Below are positions 17,852-27,120 of a stretch of 64,000 nucleotides of DNA, in pieces; the first letter of the stretch is position 1, and each line of letters begins with the position of its first letter. The position numbers were made by a program, and so were the translations under genes. The notes beneath the pieces are model-generated. The model saw only the letters and a program-made list of their open reading frames with translations. It was not told the origin of the DNA and did not search any database. The stretch is from Streptomyces sulfonofaciens (GTDB lineage: Bacteria > Actinomycetota > Actinomycetes > Streptomycetales > Streptomycetaceae), in assembly GCF_014656295.1 (NCBI RefSeq), contig NZ_BNCD01000004.1, forward strand, positions 1-64,000, in the 5' to 3' direction.

Positions 17852-19552
17852 TTGGCCATGCCGAATCGTTTGCCGCCCTCTCCGACGACCAAGCACATCT
17901 TCGTCACGGGGGGTGTCGCCTCCTCCCTCGGCAAGGGCCTGACAGCCTCCAGCCTGGGTGCGCTCCTCAAGGCGCGTGGGCTGCGGGTCACCATGCAGAA
18001 GCTCGACCCGTACCTGAACGTCGACCCGGGCACCATGAACCCCTTCCAGCACGGCGAGGTGTTCGTCACCAACGACGGCGCCGAGACCGACCTGGACATC
18101 GGGCACTACGAGCGCTTCCTCGACGTCGACCTGGACGGCTCGGCCAACGTCACCACCGGCCAGGTCTACTCCCAGGTGATCGCCAAGGAGCGACGCGGGG
18201 AGTACCTGGGCGACACGGTCCAGGTCATTCCGCACATCACCAACGAGATCAAGCACCGCATCCGGCGCATGGCGACCGAGGACGTGGACGTCGTGATCAC
18301 CGAGGTGGGCGGCACCGTCGGAGACATCGAGTCGCTGCCGTTCCTGGAGACCGTCCGCCAGGTGCGGCACGAGGTCGGCCGCGACAACGTCTTCGTCGTG
18401 CACATCTCCCTGCTGCCCTACATCGGGCCGTCCGGCGAGCTGAAGACCAAGCCGACCCAGCACTCCGTCGCAGCGCTGCGCAACATCGGCATCCAGCCCG
18501 ACGCCATCGTGCTGCGCGCCGACCGTGAGGTACCCACCGCGATCAAGCGGAAGGTCTCCCTCATGTGCGACGTCGACGAGGCCGCGGTGGTCGCCGCCAT
18601 CGACGCCAAGTCGATCTACGACATCCCCAAGGTGCTGCACACCGAGGGCCTGGACGCCTACGTCGTCCGCAAGCTCGACCTGCCCTTCCGCGACGTCGAC
18701 TGGACGGTCTGGGACGACCTGCTCGACCGTGTCCACCGGCCTGACCACGAGGTCGGCATCGCCCTGGTCGGCAAGTACATCGACCTCCCGGACGCCTACC
18801 TCTCGGTCATCGAGGCGCTGCGTGCCGGGGGCTTCGCCAACAAGGCCCGCGTCAAGATCAAGTGGGTGGCCTCGGACGACTGCAGGACCCCGGCGGGCGC
18901 GCACCAGCAGCTCCGCGACGTCGATGCGGTCTGCATCCCGGGCGGCTTCGGCGACCGCGGGGTGAGCGGCAAGGTCGGCGCGATCCAGTACGCGCGCGAG
19001 CAGCGCATCCCGCTGCTCGGCCTCTGCCTGGGCCTGCAGTGCATCGTGATCGAGGCCGCCCGCCACCTCGCGGACATCGGCGACGCCAACTCCACCGAGT
19101 TCGACTCCGCGACCCCGCATCCGGTGATCTCCACCATGGCCGAGCAACTGGACATCGTGGCCGGCGAGGGCGACATGGGCGGCACCATGCGGCTCGGCAT
19201 GTACCCGGCCAAGCTTGCCGAGGGCTCGGTCGTGCGCGAGGTCTACGACGGCAGGGAGTACGTGGAGGAGCGCCACCGGCACCGCTACGAGGTGAACAAC
19301 GCCTACCGCGCCGAGCTGGAGAAGAAGGCGGGCCTGCAGTTCTCCGGCACCTCCCCGGACGGCAAGCTCGTCGAGTACGTCGAGTACCCGCGCGACGTCC
19401 ACCCCTATCTGGTCGCCACCCAGGCCCACCCCGAGCTCCGCTCCCGCCCCACCCGTCCGCACCCGCTCTTCGCCGGGCTGGTGAAGGCCGCGGTGCGGCG
19501 CAAGAACGGGAACGACGGGAATGCCGGGAGCAACGGGAGCAACGGGAAGTAG
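17852..19552 (+). CDS. pyrG: CTP synthase
   Basis: 566 aa. It converts UTP to CTP with glutamine and ATP. The N-terminal synthetase domain begins [20 protein letters not shown], with [20 protein letters not shown]; the C-terminal class I glutamine amidotransferase domain has the nucleophile in [14 protein letters not shown] and the catalytic His/Glu near THPEL. TTG at 17852 has GGGAG at 17840-17844 with ideal spacing; ATG at 17858 is the alternative. The C-terminus ends in an unusual Asn/Gly-rich tail ([16 protein letters not shown]) absent from most PyrG proteins. Confidence 0.96.
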   Translation: MAMPNRLPPSPTTKHIFVTGGVASSLGKGLTASSLGALLKARGLRVTMQKLDPYLNVDPGTMNPFQHGEVFVTNDGAETDLDIGHYERFLDVDLDGSANVTTGQVYSQVIAKERRGEYLGDTVQVIPHITNEIKHRIRRMATEDVDVVITEVGGTVGDIESLPFLETVRQVRHEVGRDNVFVVHISLLPYIGPSGELKTKPTQHSVAALRNIGIQPDAIVLRADREVPTAIKRKVSLMCDVDEAAVVAAIDAKSIYDIPKVLHTEGLDAYVVRKLDLPFRDVDWTVWDDLLDRVHRPDHEVGIALVGKYIDLPDAYLSVIEALRAGGFANKARVKIKWVASDDCRTPAGAHQQLRDVDAVCIPGGFGDRGVSGKVGAIQYAREQRIPLLGLCLGLQCIVIEAARHLADIGDANSTEFDSATPHPVISTMAEQLDIVAGEGDMGGTMRLGMYPAKLAEGSVVREVYDGREYVEERHRHRYEVNNAYRAELEKKAGLQFSGTSPDGKLVEYVEYPRDVHPYLVATQAHPELRSRPTRPHPLFAGLVKAAVRRKNGNDGNAGSNGSNGK

Positions 19553-20111
19553 GCGCGGGGGCCGGATCCGCGGGCGGGGTGGTCGCACGGCGCCCGCGGC
19601 AACGGCGACCCCGCGGTCGGTTCGGCCGCCGTGGGCCGGGCCGCACGGCGACCTCGCGCTCGGACAGGGCTGCGGCTCCTGCCCCGGAAGCGGCGGCGGT
19701 GGACTGCGCGAGTCGTCCCCGCCGGTCGCCGACCCGGGGGCTGCCGCGGGCGCCGGCCGGGCCAGGTGGGGCGGTCGCGCGCGTGGTGGCCCTTCGCGCG
19801 GCCCCGGGCCCCTTCGGGGCTCGGCACCGTGGCCGCGGGTGACGGCAGGGGGTCCCGCGGACCGCCGTCGCCGCAACCGGCGAGTCGGCGCGGTTGACGC
19901 GCGCGGTGGGCCGGGCGCCGGGGCGCGTGACCCGGAAGGCGAGCGGCCATCGGATGCGTTCCGGGACGCCGGGCGCGCGTCCGCGCCTCCTGGGGCATTG
20001 CCATGCCGTGCGGTGGGCAGATCACACCGGGGCGATACGGTGACCGGGGTACGCTCCATTTGCGGGGCCTGCCCTGGTTTCCGGTTGCGTATGTGTGGGA
20101 GGACAGGGCAT
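19553..20111. other. 559-bp GC-rich spacer between pyrG and Nudix gene
   Basis: I see no gene or hairpin I would defend here. Open frames on both strands have no family resemblance and atypical composition. The last 60 bases, around GGTACGCTCCATTTGCGG, may contain the promoter of the Nudix gene. Confidence 0.5.
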
Positions 20112-20738
20112 ATGACGATCAAGGACACCCCCGAGGAATGGCAGATCAGGGCCAGCGAGACGCCCTTCAGGGGCAACAAGACCTCGGTCCGCACAGATGA
20201 CGTGGTCATGCCCGACGGCTCCGTCGCCCGCCGCGACTACCAGGTCCACCCCGGTTCGGTCGCCGTCCTCGCCCTGGACGACGAGGACCGCGTCCTGCTC
20301 ATCCGGCAGTACCGCCACCCGGTCCGGCAGAAGCTCTGGGAGATCCCCGCGGGCCTGCTGGACGTACCGGGGGAGAACCCGCTGCACGCCGCACAGCGCG
20401 AGCTCTACGAGGAGGCACACGTCAAGGCGGAGGACTGGCGGGTGCTGACCGATGTGTACCCCACGCCCGGCGGCTGCGACGAGGCGGTGAGGATCTTCCT
20501 CGCCCGCGACCTCTCGGAGGCCAAGGGCGAGCGGTTCGCCGTCGAGAACGAGGAAGCCGACATGGAGCACGCGCGCGTGCCCGTCGACGAACTCGTGCGC
20601 GGCCTCCTCAACGGCGAGCTGCACAACACCTGTCTGGTGGTCGGAGTCCTTTCGCTGGTGGCGGCCCGCCGGGGCGACGGCCTCGACGCGCTCCGGCCGG
20701 CCCTGGCCCCCTGGCCCGCCCGCCCCTTCGAGGTCTGA
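20112..20738 (+). CDS. Nudix hydrolase, ADP-ribose pyrophosphatase type
   Basis: 208 aa. It probably cleaves ADP-ribose or another NDP-sugar to AMP/NMP plus sugar phosphate. The ADPRase-like core reads VLLIRQYRHPVRQKLWEIPAGLLDVPGE, followed by the Nudix helix HAAQRELYEEAHV. Relative to the canonical box, one extra residue lies between the first Gly and Glu, and the late Gly is His; both are tolerated in ADPRase relatives. TPGGCDE follows. ATG at 20112 has GGAGG at 20098-20102; longer in-frame extensions lack similarity. It lies downstream of pyrG on the same strand, as in other streptomycetes. Confidence 0.9.
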   Translation: MTIKDTPEEWQIRASETPFRGNKTSVRTDDVVMPDGSVARRDYQVHPGSVAVLALDDEDRVLLIRQYRHPVRQKLWEIPAGLLDVPGENPLHAAQRELYEEAHVKAEDWRVLTDVYPTPGGCDEAVRIFLARDLSEAKGERFAVENEEADMEHARVPVDELVRGLLNGELHNTCLVVGVLSLVAARRGDGLDALRPALAPWPARPFEV

Positions 20739-20978
20739 CGCCGCACTGCCCGGGCCCGGCCGGCGCGGCACCGGGGACCGACCGTCCAGGAGGGTGGTCG
20801 TCCACGGTGCCGCACCGGTGCGGGCCCGCTCCCACCGGTGCGACGATCGCCTGATCCGATCGGGGGACCGGCACGTCGCGCGCCGCACCGACCGTCGCAG
20901 AGAGTGAACTAGGCTCTTAGGCAGCCCATGCCGGCCTTCCGGCGGGCAAGTGCGCGCAGTTCGACGGGAGCGTGGCCC

Positions 20979-23594
20979 GTGTCACATCAGACGGTGGACA
21001 CCAGCGGTATCGAGGTGCCGGGACAGGGCCAGCGCTCCGCTCCCGGGGAGTCGTCGACGGGACGTCAGTTCTTCGGGCGTGTACAGGAGTTGAAGGCCCT
21101 CCGGGCCGACACCGAGGGCGCGGGTCTGAACACGCTGGCCGGCCGGAAGGCGCCCCGCGCCCGGGTCCTGCTCATCGCCGGCCGGCCGGGCTCCGGGCGT
21201 ACCGCGCTCGCCGAGGAGTTCGTGCGGCAGGTCGCGGACCGTTACCCCGACGGCGTGCTGCGGGCCCGGCTGACCGGGGCGGACGGCGCCCCGGTGCCGA
21301 CCGCCCGCGTCGCCCGCGACCTGCTGGCCGCGCTCCGGCTGCCCGCACCGCCCGGCGCCGACGAGGACGACCTGGCCGGCGAGCTGCGCGACGGCCTCGC
21401 CGCCCGCCGGGTGCTGCTCCTGCTGGACGGCGCCGCCGATGCCGAGCAGGTCGACATGTTGCTGCCCGACGCCCCGGACAGCCTGCTCGTCGCCGTCTCC
21501 GAACGCCCGCTGACCGGTCTGCCCGACGTACGTCCCTGCACGCTCGGCGGACTCGACACCACATCCGCCGTGCGGCTCCTCACCTGCTTCACCGGTTCGG
21601 TGCGCATCACCTGCGACCCGCGGGCCGCGGAGCAGCTCGTCGAGGAGTGCGGGCGGCTGCCCGCCGCGCTGGTGCTCGCCGGCGGCTGGCTCGCCGCCCG
21701 GCCCTCGGCCGCCGTCGCCGACCTGGTCAAACGGCTGGTGGCCGCGCCGCAGGCGGCCGACGGGTCCCCGCTCTCGCGTGTCTTCGCGCTGGTCTACGCG
21801 GATCTGCGGGGACCGGTGGCACGCCTGCTCCGGCTGCTCAGCCTCGTACCGGCCGGCCTCGCCGACCCGCAGACCGCTTCCGCGCTGGCCGGCTGCTCGG
21901 TGCCCGATGCCCACAGCACGCTGGACGACCTCACCGCACTCGGCCTGGTGCGCCGCCTGGACTCGCCGCTTCCGCAGTACATGGCGCCGGGCTGCCTGCT
22001 GCCCCTGCTCCGCCGCCGCACCGAGGAGCAGGACCGGCCCTCCGAGCTCCAGCTCGCCAGGGCCCGGATGCTGGAGCGCACCGTACGCCTGCTGCAGTCC
22101 TGCCGCGCCGCCACCGAACCGGAGGGCTCGCCGGCCCGCGGGAAGCTCGCCGAGCTGCCCGCCGCCCTGCGCTTCCCCAGCCGCACCGCAGCCCGGCGCT
22201 GGCTGGCCATCCGGCAGACCGCCCTGCTCGCCGCGGCCGAGACGGCCGTCGAGGACGGCGAGCTGGACACCCTGGCCCGCCGGCTCATGGCGGCCCTCGT
22301 GCGGGCGCTCGTGGCGCACCACGGCACCGAGGCGGCCGCCGCCGAGCTCTACGGCATCCACGAACTCGTCCTGAACGTCGCCGAGCGGCAGCACCTGCAC
22401 CGCGAGCAGGCCGCGGCCCTGCTGAACCTCGCGGACCTCGACGCGCGCACCGGCCGCACCCGCGACGCCCTGTCGCGCTACCGGTCGGCGCTGGACGCCG
22501 GGCGCAGGGCCGACGATCCGTACGCCACCGGACGCGCCATGGAGTCCATCGGCGGTGCCTACCAGGAGCTGGGGGACTGGCAGCGGGCCGCCGACTGGTT
22601 CGGGCGCGCCCTGGCCCAGCGGCTGGCCCGCGACGAACGCGAGGAGGCGGCACGCCTGTACGGGCGCATCGCGGGCGCACAGAGCCACGGGGGGCGCCAT
22701 GCCGAGGCGCTGCGGAGCTGGCGGGCAGCGGTGGCCGGCTACCGCAAGGCCGGCGACCTGGCGGGGCAGGCGCGCGCGATGAGCGAGCTGGCCCGGGTGC
22801 AGGAGTACGCGGGACAGTACGAGGAGTCGCTGGGCACCTGCCGCGCGGCGGTGGGGTGGGCCCGCCAGGCCCGGGACGAGCGGTTGCAGGCCGCGTTGCA
22901 GTTGAGGCTCGCCGACACCTTCGAACGGCTCGGCGACCCGGCGGCGGCCCGACTGCACCGGGTGGCGGCCGAGCGGCTGCTCGCGCGGGACCCCGGCGGC
23001 GCCGCCGGGGCCCCCGGCGGCACCCCCGGGGCCGAGGGCGACCGCGGCACGGGTGACGGCGCGGACGGCCGGGGCCCGGGGGCGGAAGCGGGGAGCGGAA
23101 CGGGAAGCGGGGACGCACGGCGGCGGGAGCGCGGCGCGAACGCGGAAGACGCCGCCGACGCCGCCGACGCCGCCAACGCCCCCAACGCCGCCAACGCCGG
23201 GGACGCCGAGGAAGCCGTCGTGCCCGGGGCCGGCGCGGACGGCGCCCACAGCGCGGACGGCACCCCGGATGCGGGCGTTGGGGCACCCGGTGCGCCCGTG
23301 CCGTCCCCGGGGGAGGCGGAGGCACCGGACTGCGACCGGCAGCCCGCGCGTCCCATTGGCCCGGGTGCCCCGGCGGACGGGGCGGTTCCGGACGACGGGA
23401 CCGCCGCGGACGCGGGGGCCGCCGAGAGCACCGGGGCTCCCGCGGGCACCGGGGCCGACACGCTGCCGCCGGACTCGGGGGCCGACACGGTGCCGCCCGG
23501 CTCCGGGGCCGGGGCGGCGGGCGTTCCGCACGTGCCGGCCCCGGCCGCGGGAGATCGGGAGGCCATCAGCTCCGACACGCCACCTTCTACCTAA
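20979..23594 (+). CDS. STAND-type NTPase with TPR repeats and disordered tail
   Basis: 871 aa, function unknown. Residues 30-330 form an NB-ARC-like domain (FFGRVQELKAL, LLIAGRPGSGRTALAEEF, VLLLLDGAAD). The P-loop reads GRPGSGRT, so the usual lysine is Arg74. Residues about 430-670 hold TPR-type repeats (LNLADLDARTGRTRDALSRYR, YQELGDWQRAADWFGRAL). Residues 670-871 are disordered and Ala/Gly/Pro-rich, including a DAADAANAPNAANAGDAEEA stretch from short DNA repeats. The architecture matches the C-terminal part of AfsR-like regulators but lacks the SARP DNA-binding domain. GTG at 20979 has GGAG at 20967; an upstream in-frame ATG at 20928 is less likely. Confidence 0.8.
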   Translation: MSHQTVDTSGIEVPGQGQRSAPGESSTGRQFFGRVQELKALRADTEGAGLNTLAGRKAPRARVLLIAGRPGSGRTALAEEFVRQVADRYPDGVLRARLTGADGAPVPTARVARDLLAALRLPAPPGADEDDLAGELRDGLAARRVLLLLDGAADAEQVDMLLPDAPDSLLVAVSERPLTGLPDVRPCTLGGLDTTSAVRLLTCFTGSVRITCDPRAAEQLVEECGRLPAALVLAGGWLAARPSAAVADLVKRLVAAPQAADGSPLSRVFALVYADLRGPVARLLRLLSLVPAGLADPQTASALAGCSVPDAHSTLDDLTALGLVRRLDSPLPQYMAPGCLLPLLRRRTEEQDRPSELQLARARMLERTVRLLQSCRAATEPEGSPARGKLAELPAALRFPSRTAARRWLAIRQTALLAAAETAVEDGELDTLARRLMAALVRALVAHHGTEAAAAELYGIHELVLNVAERQHLHREQAAALLNLADLDARTGRTRDALSRYRSALDAGRRADDPYATGRAMESIGGAYQELGDWQRAADWFGRALAQRLARDEREEAARLYGRIAGAQSHGGRHAEALRSWRAAVAGYRKAGDLAGQARAMSELARVQEYAGQYEESLGTCRAAVGWARQARDERLQAALQLRLADTFERLGDPAAARLHRVAAERLLARDPGGAAGAPGGTPGAEGDRGTGDGADGRGPGAEAGSGTGSGDARRRERGANAEDAADAADAANAPNAANAGDAEEAVVPGAGADGAHSADGTPDAGVGAPGAPVPSPGEAEAPDCDRQPARPIGPGAPADGAVPDDGTAADAGAAESTGAPAGTGADTLPPDSGADTVPPGSGAGAAGVPHVPAPAAGDREAISSDTPPST

Positions 23595-23596
23595 GA

Positions 23597-23622
23597 AATC
23601 CGTGGCTTGTCCGCCATGGATT
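23597..23622. promoter_or_regulatory. Inverted repeat upstream of ald
   Basis: AATCCGTGGC (23597-23606) and GCCATGGATT (23613-23622) pair with one mismatch around six bases, three bases after the STAND-gene stop. AAGAAATCC recurs at 23594 and 23647. This AT-rich 175-bp gap must contain the alanine dehydrogenase promoter. The repeat could be an operator for a regulator such as an Lrp/AsnC protein, or a terminator for the upstream gene. Confidence 0.4.
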
Positions 23623-23769
23623 AAGGTATTGAAAGGATAGACACCAAGAAATCCTTCATTAGACTGGCTCCGCCGTAGCGTTTTGCGGACTCGCCCGTGA
23701 CGCCCCGATACGTCCGGGTGTGTTGTGCGTTGTCCCCAACAACCCTTGAGCCAAGGACCGTGATCGACG

Positions 23770-24885
23770 ATGAAGGTCGGCATCCCCCGCGAGGTCAAGA
23801 ACAACGAGTTCCGTGTGGCCCTCACCCCCGCCGGAGCGCATGAGCTCGTGCGCCACGGACACCAGGTCCTCGTCGAGCGGGAGGCCGGCGTCGGCTCCTC
23901 GATCACGGACGACGAGTACGTCGCCGCGGGTGCCCGGATCGTGGACACCGCCGACGAGGTGTGGGCCACCACCGACCTGCTGCTCAAGGTCAAGGAGCCG
24001 GTCGCTGAGGAGTACCACCGGCTCCGCAAGGACCAGACGCTCTTCACCTATCTGCACCTGGCCGCCTCCAAGGAGTGCACGGACGCCCTGCTGGAGTCCG
24101 GCACCACTGCCATCGCCTACGAGACCGTGGAGCTGCCCGGCCGGGCGCTGCCGCTGCTCGCCCCGATGTCGGAGGTGGCCGGCCGGCTCGCGCCCCAGGT
24201 CGGCGCCTACCACCTGATGCGGCATGGCGGCGGGCGCGGAGTGCTGCCGGGCGGTGTCCCGGGTGTGCTCGCGGGCCGGGCCGTCGTCATCGGCGGCGGC
24301 GTCTCCGGGTGGAACGCCGCGCAGATCGCCGTCGGCATGGGCTTCCACGTGACGCTGCTCGACAAGGACATCCACAAGCTCAAGGAGGCGGACCGGGTCT
24401 TCGGCACGAGGATCCAGACCGTGGTCTCCAACGCCCTGGAGCTGGAGAAGGCGTGCCTGGCCGCCGACCTCGTGATCGGCGCGGTGCTCATCCCGGGGGC
24501 CAAGGCGCCGAAACTGGTCAGCAACGAGCTGGTCTCCCGGATGAAGCCGGGAAGTGTCCTTGTCGACATCGCCATCGATCAGGGCGGCTGCTTCGAGGAC
24601 TCCCGTCCCACCACGCATGCCGAACCGACGTTCGGTGTCCACGAATCGCTTCTCTACTGCGTCGCGAACATGCCCGGCGCCGTTCCGAACACCTCGACGT
24701 ACGCCCTGACCAACGCCACGCTCCCGTACATCGTGGAGCTGGCCAACCGTGGCTGGATCGAGGCGCTGCGCCGTGACCCCGCGCTGGCCAAGGGCCTCAA
24801 CACGCACGACGGCAAGGTCGTCTACCGGGAGGTCGCACAGGCGCACGGGCTCGACCACACCGACCTGCGCGAACTTCTCGACTGA
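23770..24885 (+). CDS. ald: Alanine dehydrogenase
   Basis: 371 aa. It catalyses the reversible NAD-dependent deamination of L-alanine to pyruvate and ammonium. The family start [20 protein letters not shown] is present, followed by [15 protein letters not shown] (substrate-binding Lys/His) and the Rossmann motif [20 protein letters not shown]. Length is exactly that of the family. AAGGA lies at 23752, slightly far from the ATG. It is followed by a strong Rho-independent terminator. Confidence 0.96.
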   Translation: MKVGIPREVKNNEFRVALTPAGAHELVRHGHQVLVEREAGVGSSITDDEYVAAGARIVDTADEVWATTDLLLKVKEPVAEEYHRLRKDQTLFTYLHLAASKECTDALLESGTTAIAYETVELPGRALPLLAPMSEVAGRLAPQVGAYHLMRHGGGRGVLPGGVPGVLAGRAVVIGGGVSGWNAAQIAVGMGFHVTLLDKDIHKLKEADRVFGTRIQTVVSNALELEKACLAADLVIGAVLIPGAKAPKLVSNELVSRMKPGSVLVDIAIDQGGCFEDSRPTTHAEPTFGVHESLLYCVANMPGAVPNTSTYALTNATLPYIVELANRGWIEALRRDPALAKGLNTHDGKVVYREVAQAHGLDHTDLRELLD

Positions 24886-24926
24886 CGCACGCCCCGGCGA
24901 TGTCGACACGCCGGGCCGACCCCGGT

Positions 24927-24963
24927 AACCGCCGGATCTCCTGGCTGAGATCCGGCGGTTTTC
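24927..24963 (+). terminator. Rho-independent terminator after ald
   Basis: AACCGCCGGATCTC pairs over 14 bp with GAGATCCGGCGGTT (24947-24960), loop CTGGCT, followed by TTTTCG. It is a classical intrinsic terminator. Confidence 0.88.
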
Positions 24964-25252
24964 GTGTGGATGTGTCTCGCGCCACTGTGCGGGCGGCCCG
25001 CCGACGGTCGTTCCCGGCTCTTTCAACTCGCCTCGAACGTAACCCTTTAACCGATTCGCACACCGGCGAAAGCTGGTGAACGCCTGCTGTGCGCCCTTGA
25101 CAGCGGGGTGTTCGGTTGCCGACACATCGCGCCGGGTCCGGCGGATTGTGTTGCTGCGGACCGGTGACACGCCATAGAGTCGCCAACCGTCGGCATGGTG
25201 CCACGCTGACCTATAGAGAAGTTTCCTGGTCACCAAGGAGGTAAGACGACTT
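24964..25252 (+). promoter_or_regulatory. Promoter region of the parA-scpAB operon
   Basis: This gene-free stretch upstream of the ParA-like gene has a consensus -35 TTGACA at 25097-25102 and, further down, TTGCTG (25151) followed after 17-18 bases by a TAGAGT-like -10 near 25176. A third AT-rich patch, CTATAGAGAAG, lies at 25211. An imperfect inverted repeat (CACCGGC/GCTGGTG) sits at 25061-25078. Which promoter is used cannot be decided from sequence. Confidence 0.45.
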
Positions 25253-26434
25253 GTGAATGAGTCGACATTTTCTCCCGGGGGTGGGCAACCAGGAATGCCT
25301 GTGCGGGTCCAGGGCCCCACGGGTCTCGATGCTGTCGGCTCCGTCGCAGTCCGCACCTTCGCAGCCCACCAGAGCCCGCAGGCGATCCGGCCGCGGGCAA
25401 AGACAGCACACCAGAGCATGGATGGCCATCACGTGAACGCCATGGCCGGCGACCGGAGTGGTGACAACCGCGGCCACTTCGCCGACTACGATGACCTGCC
25501 CGAAGGGCACTTCTACGACCCGGACGCCGAGTACGAGCCCGATCCCGAGTACGCGGCCACGCTCGCGCCCGACGCGGCCCGCCAGCGCCGTGAGCGGGTC
25601 GGTCCGACCGGGCGCCCGCTGCCGTACTTCCCCATCCCAGGACCGCTGACCGACCACGGTCCTGCCAAGATCATCGCGATGTGCAACCAGAAGGGCGGCG
25701 TCGGCAAGACCACGTCGACCATCAACCTGGGCGCGGCGCTCGCCGAGTACGGACGGCGTGTCCTGCTCGTCGACTTCGATCCGCAGGGCGCGCTCTCGGT
25801 CGGCCTCGGCGTCAACCCGATGGAGCTGGACCTCACCGTCTACAACCTGCTCATGGAGCGGGGCATGGCGGCCGACGAGGTGCTCCTGAAGACGGCCGTG
25901 CCCAACATGGACCTGCTGCCGAGCAACATCGACCTGTCGGCCGCGGAAGTGCAGTTGGTGTCCGAGGTCGCCCGCGAGTCGACGCTTCAGCGCGCCCTCA
26001 AGCCGCTGATGGCCGACTACGACTACATCGTCATCGACTGCCAGCCCTCGCTCGGCCTGCTGACCGTGAACGCCCTCACCGCGGCGCACAAGGTGATCGT
26101 GCCCCTGGAGTGCGAGTTCTTCGCCCTGCGCGGTGTCGCGCTGCTCACCGAGACCATCGAGAAGGTCCAGGAGCGGCTGAACCCGGAGCTCGAACTCGAC
26201 GGCATCCTCGCCACGATGTACGACTCGCGCACGGTGCACAGCCGCGAGGTGCTCGCGCGTGTCGTCGAGGCGTTCGACGACCACGTCTACCACACGGTGA
26301 TCGGCCGCACGGTCCGCTTCCCGGAGACCACGGTCGCCGGCGAGCCCATCACCACCTACGCCTCCAACTCCGTCGGTGCCGCCGCCTACCGCCAGCTCGC
26401 CAGGGAGGTGCTCGCCCGGTGTCACGCCGAGTGA
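25253..26434 (+). CDS. ParA/Soj-like chromosome-partitioning ATPase (orphan paralogue)
   Basis: 393 aa. Residues 1-140 are a poorly conserved, Asp/Pro-rich leader. The ATPase follows: deviant Walker A NQKGGVGKTTSTINLG near residue 145, Walker A' LLVDFDPQGALSVGLG and Walker B YIVIDCQPSLGLLT. ParA proteins form ATP-dependent dimers on DNA and position chromosomes or protein clusters. This copy is not beside parB and oriC but directly before scpA-scpB, a linkage conserved in actinobacteria. GTG at 25253 has a perfect AAGGAGG at 25235-25241. Its last 16 bases overlap the next gene. Confidence 0.92.
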   Translation: MNESTFSPGGGQPGMPVRVQGPTGLDAVGSVAVRTFAAHQSPQAIRPRAKTAHQSMDGHHVNAMAGDRSGDNRGHFADYDDLPEGHFYDPDAEYEPDPEYAATLAPDAARQRRERVGPTGRPLPYFPIPGPLTDHGPAKIIAMCNQKGGVGKTTSTINLGAALAEYGRRVLLVDFDPQGALSVGLGVNPMELDLTVYNLLMERGMAADEVLLKTAVPNMDLLPSNIDLSAAEVQLVSEVARESTLQRALKPLMADYDYIVIDCQPSLGLLTVNALTAAHKVIVPLECEFFALRGVALLTETIEKVQERLNPELELDGILATMYDSRTVHSREVLARVVEAFDDHVYHTVIGRTVRFPETTVAGEPITTYASNSVGAAAYRQLAREVLARCHAE

Positions 26435-27072
26435 GTCTGCCGGGGGCCGACGAACTGTTCCGTACCACCGGCGGGATGGCGCTCCAGGCGTCCACCCCGA
26501 GGCGTCAGACCAACGGCGAACCACGAGTACCGCCGCCCGCGGGCGAGAGCGACGAGGCCGCGGCTGCCGACGTCCAGCCGCGGGACGGAGCACGGCAGGC
26601 GGACGCCGAACATGCCGAGGGCGTCCCGGACACCGGGAGCACGGCGGCCGAGGGCGCCGAGCGCCGTCCGGCGGAGGCGGACCAGGGCGGAGGCGTCCCG
26701 CGGGCCCGCGGGGCGGACCCCGTGGACGACGAGCAGTCCGGCGCGCGCAGCCGGACGGCGGACGCACCGGCCTCGGCGGCCGGAGCGCAGGGGCGCGCCG
26801 CGGACGCGCCGGCGTCGGTCCAGGGGCGCAAGCGGGGACGCACGTCCGGGCGCAGGCCGAGCGGGCGCGAGCGGCACGACGAGAAGATCACCGTCTATGT
26901 GTCGGCCGAGGAACTGATGGACCTCGAACACGCCCGCCTGGTGCTGCGGGGTGAGCACGGGCTCGCGGTGGACCGCGGGCGGATCGTGCGGGAGGCCGTC
27001 GCGGTGGTCCTCGCGGACCTGGAGTCACGCGGCGACGCGAGCATTCTCGTGCGGCGGCTCCGCGGCCGGTAG
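26419..27072 (+). CDS. Probable ribbon-helix-helix protein partnered with ParA-like ATPase
   Basis: 217 aa, not characterised. The first 150 residues are Ala/Glu/Arg-rich and probably disordered. From about residue 152 the sequence DEKITVYVSAEELMDLEHARL, then LAVDRGRIVREAVAVVLADL, has the strand-helix-helix pattern of RHH DNA-binding domains. GTG at 26419 lies within the ParA-like gene and has GGAGG at 26404-26408; GTG at 26431 is possible. Small RHH proteins commonly act as centromere-binding partners of ParA ATPases, which fits the 16-base overlap. The DNA-binding call is inference from pattern. Confidence 0.75.
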   Translation: MSRRVSLPGADELFRTTGGMALQASTPRRQTNGEPRVPPPAGESDEAAAADVQPRDGARQADAEHAEGVPDTGSTAAEGAERRPAEADQGGGVPRARGADPVDDEQSGARSRTADAPASAAGAQGRAADAPASVQGRKRGRTSGRRPSGRERHDEKITVYVSAEELMDLEHARLVLRGEHGLAVDRGRIVREAVAVVLADLESRGDASILVRRLRGR

Positions 27073-27120
27073 GCGGTACCGTATGGGGCTTGCGCCCCCT
27101 TCCGCCCGTTTGGAACGTTG

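Noticed and set aside
17705..20209. 834-aa minus-strand open frame over pyrG
   Set aside because: It is antisense to the unmistakable CTP synthase gene and shows no conserved motifs.
20982..24047. 1021-aa minus-strand open frame
   Set aside because: It lies antisense to the STAND NTPase gene and the start of ald; the translation has no domain similarity and depends on GC-rich codon bias.
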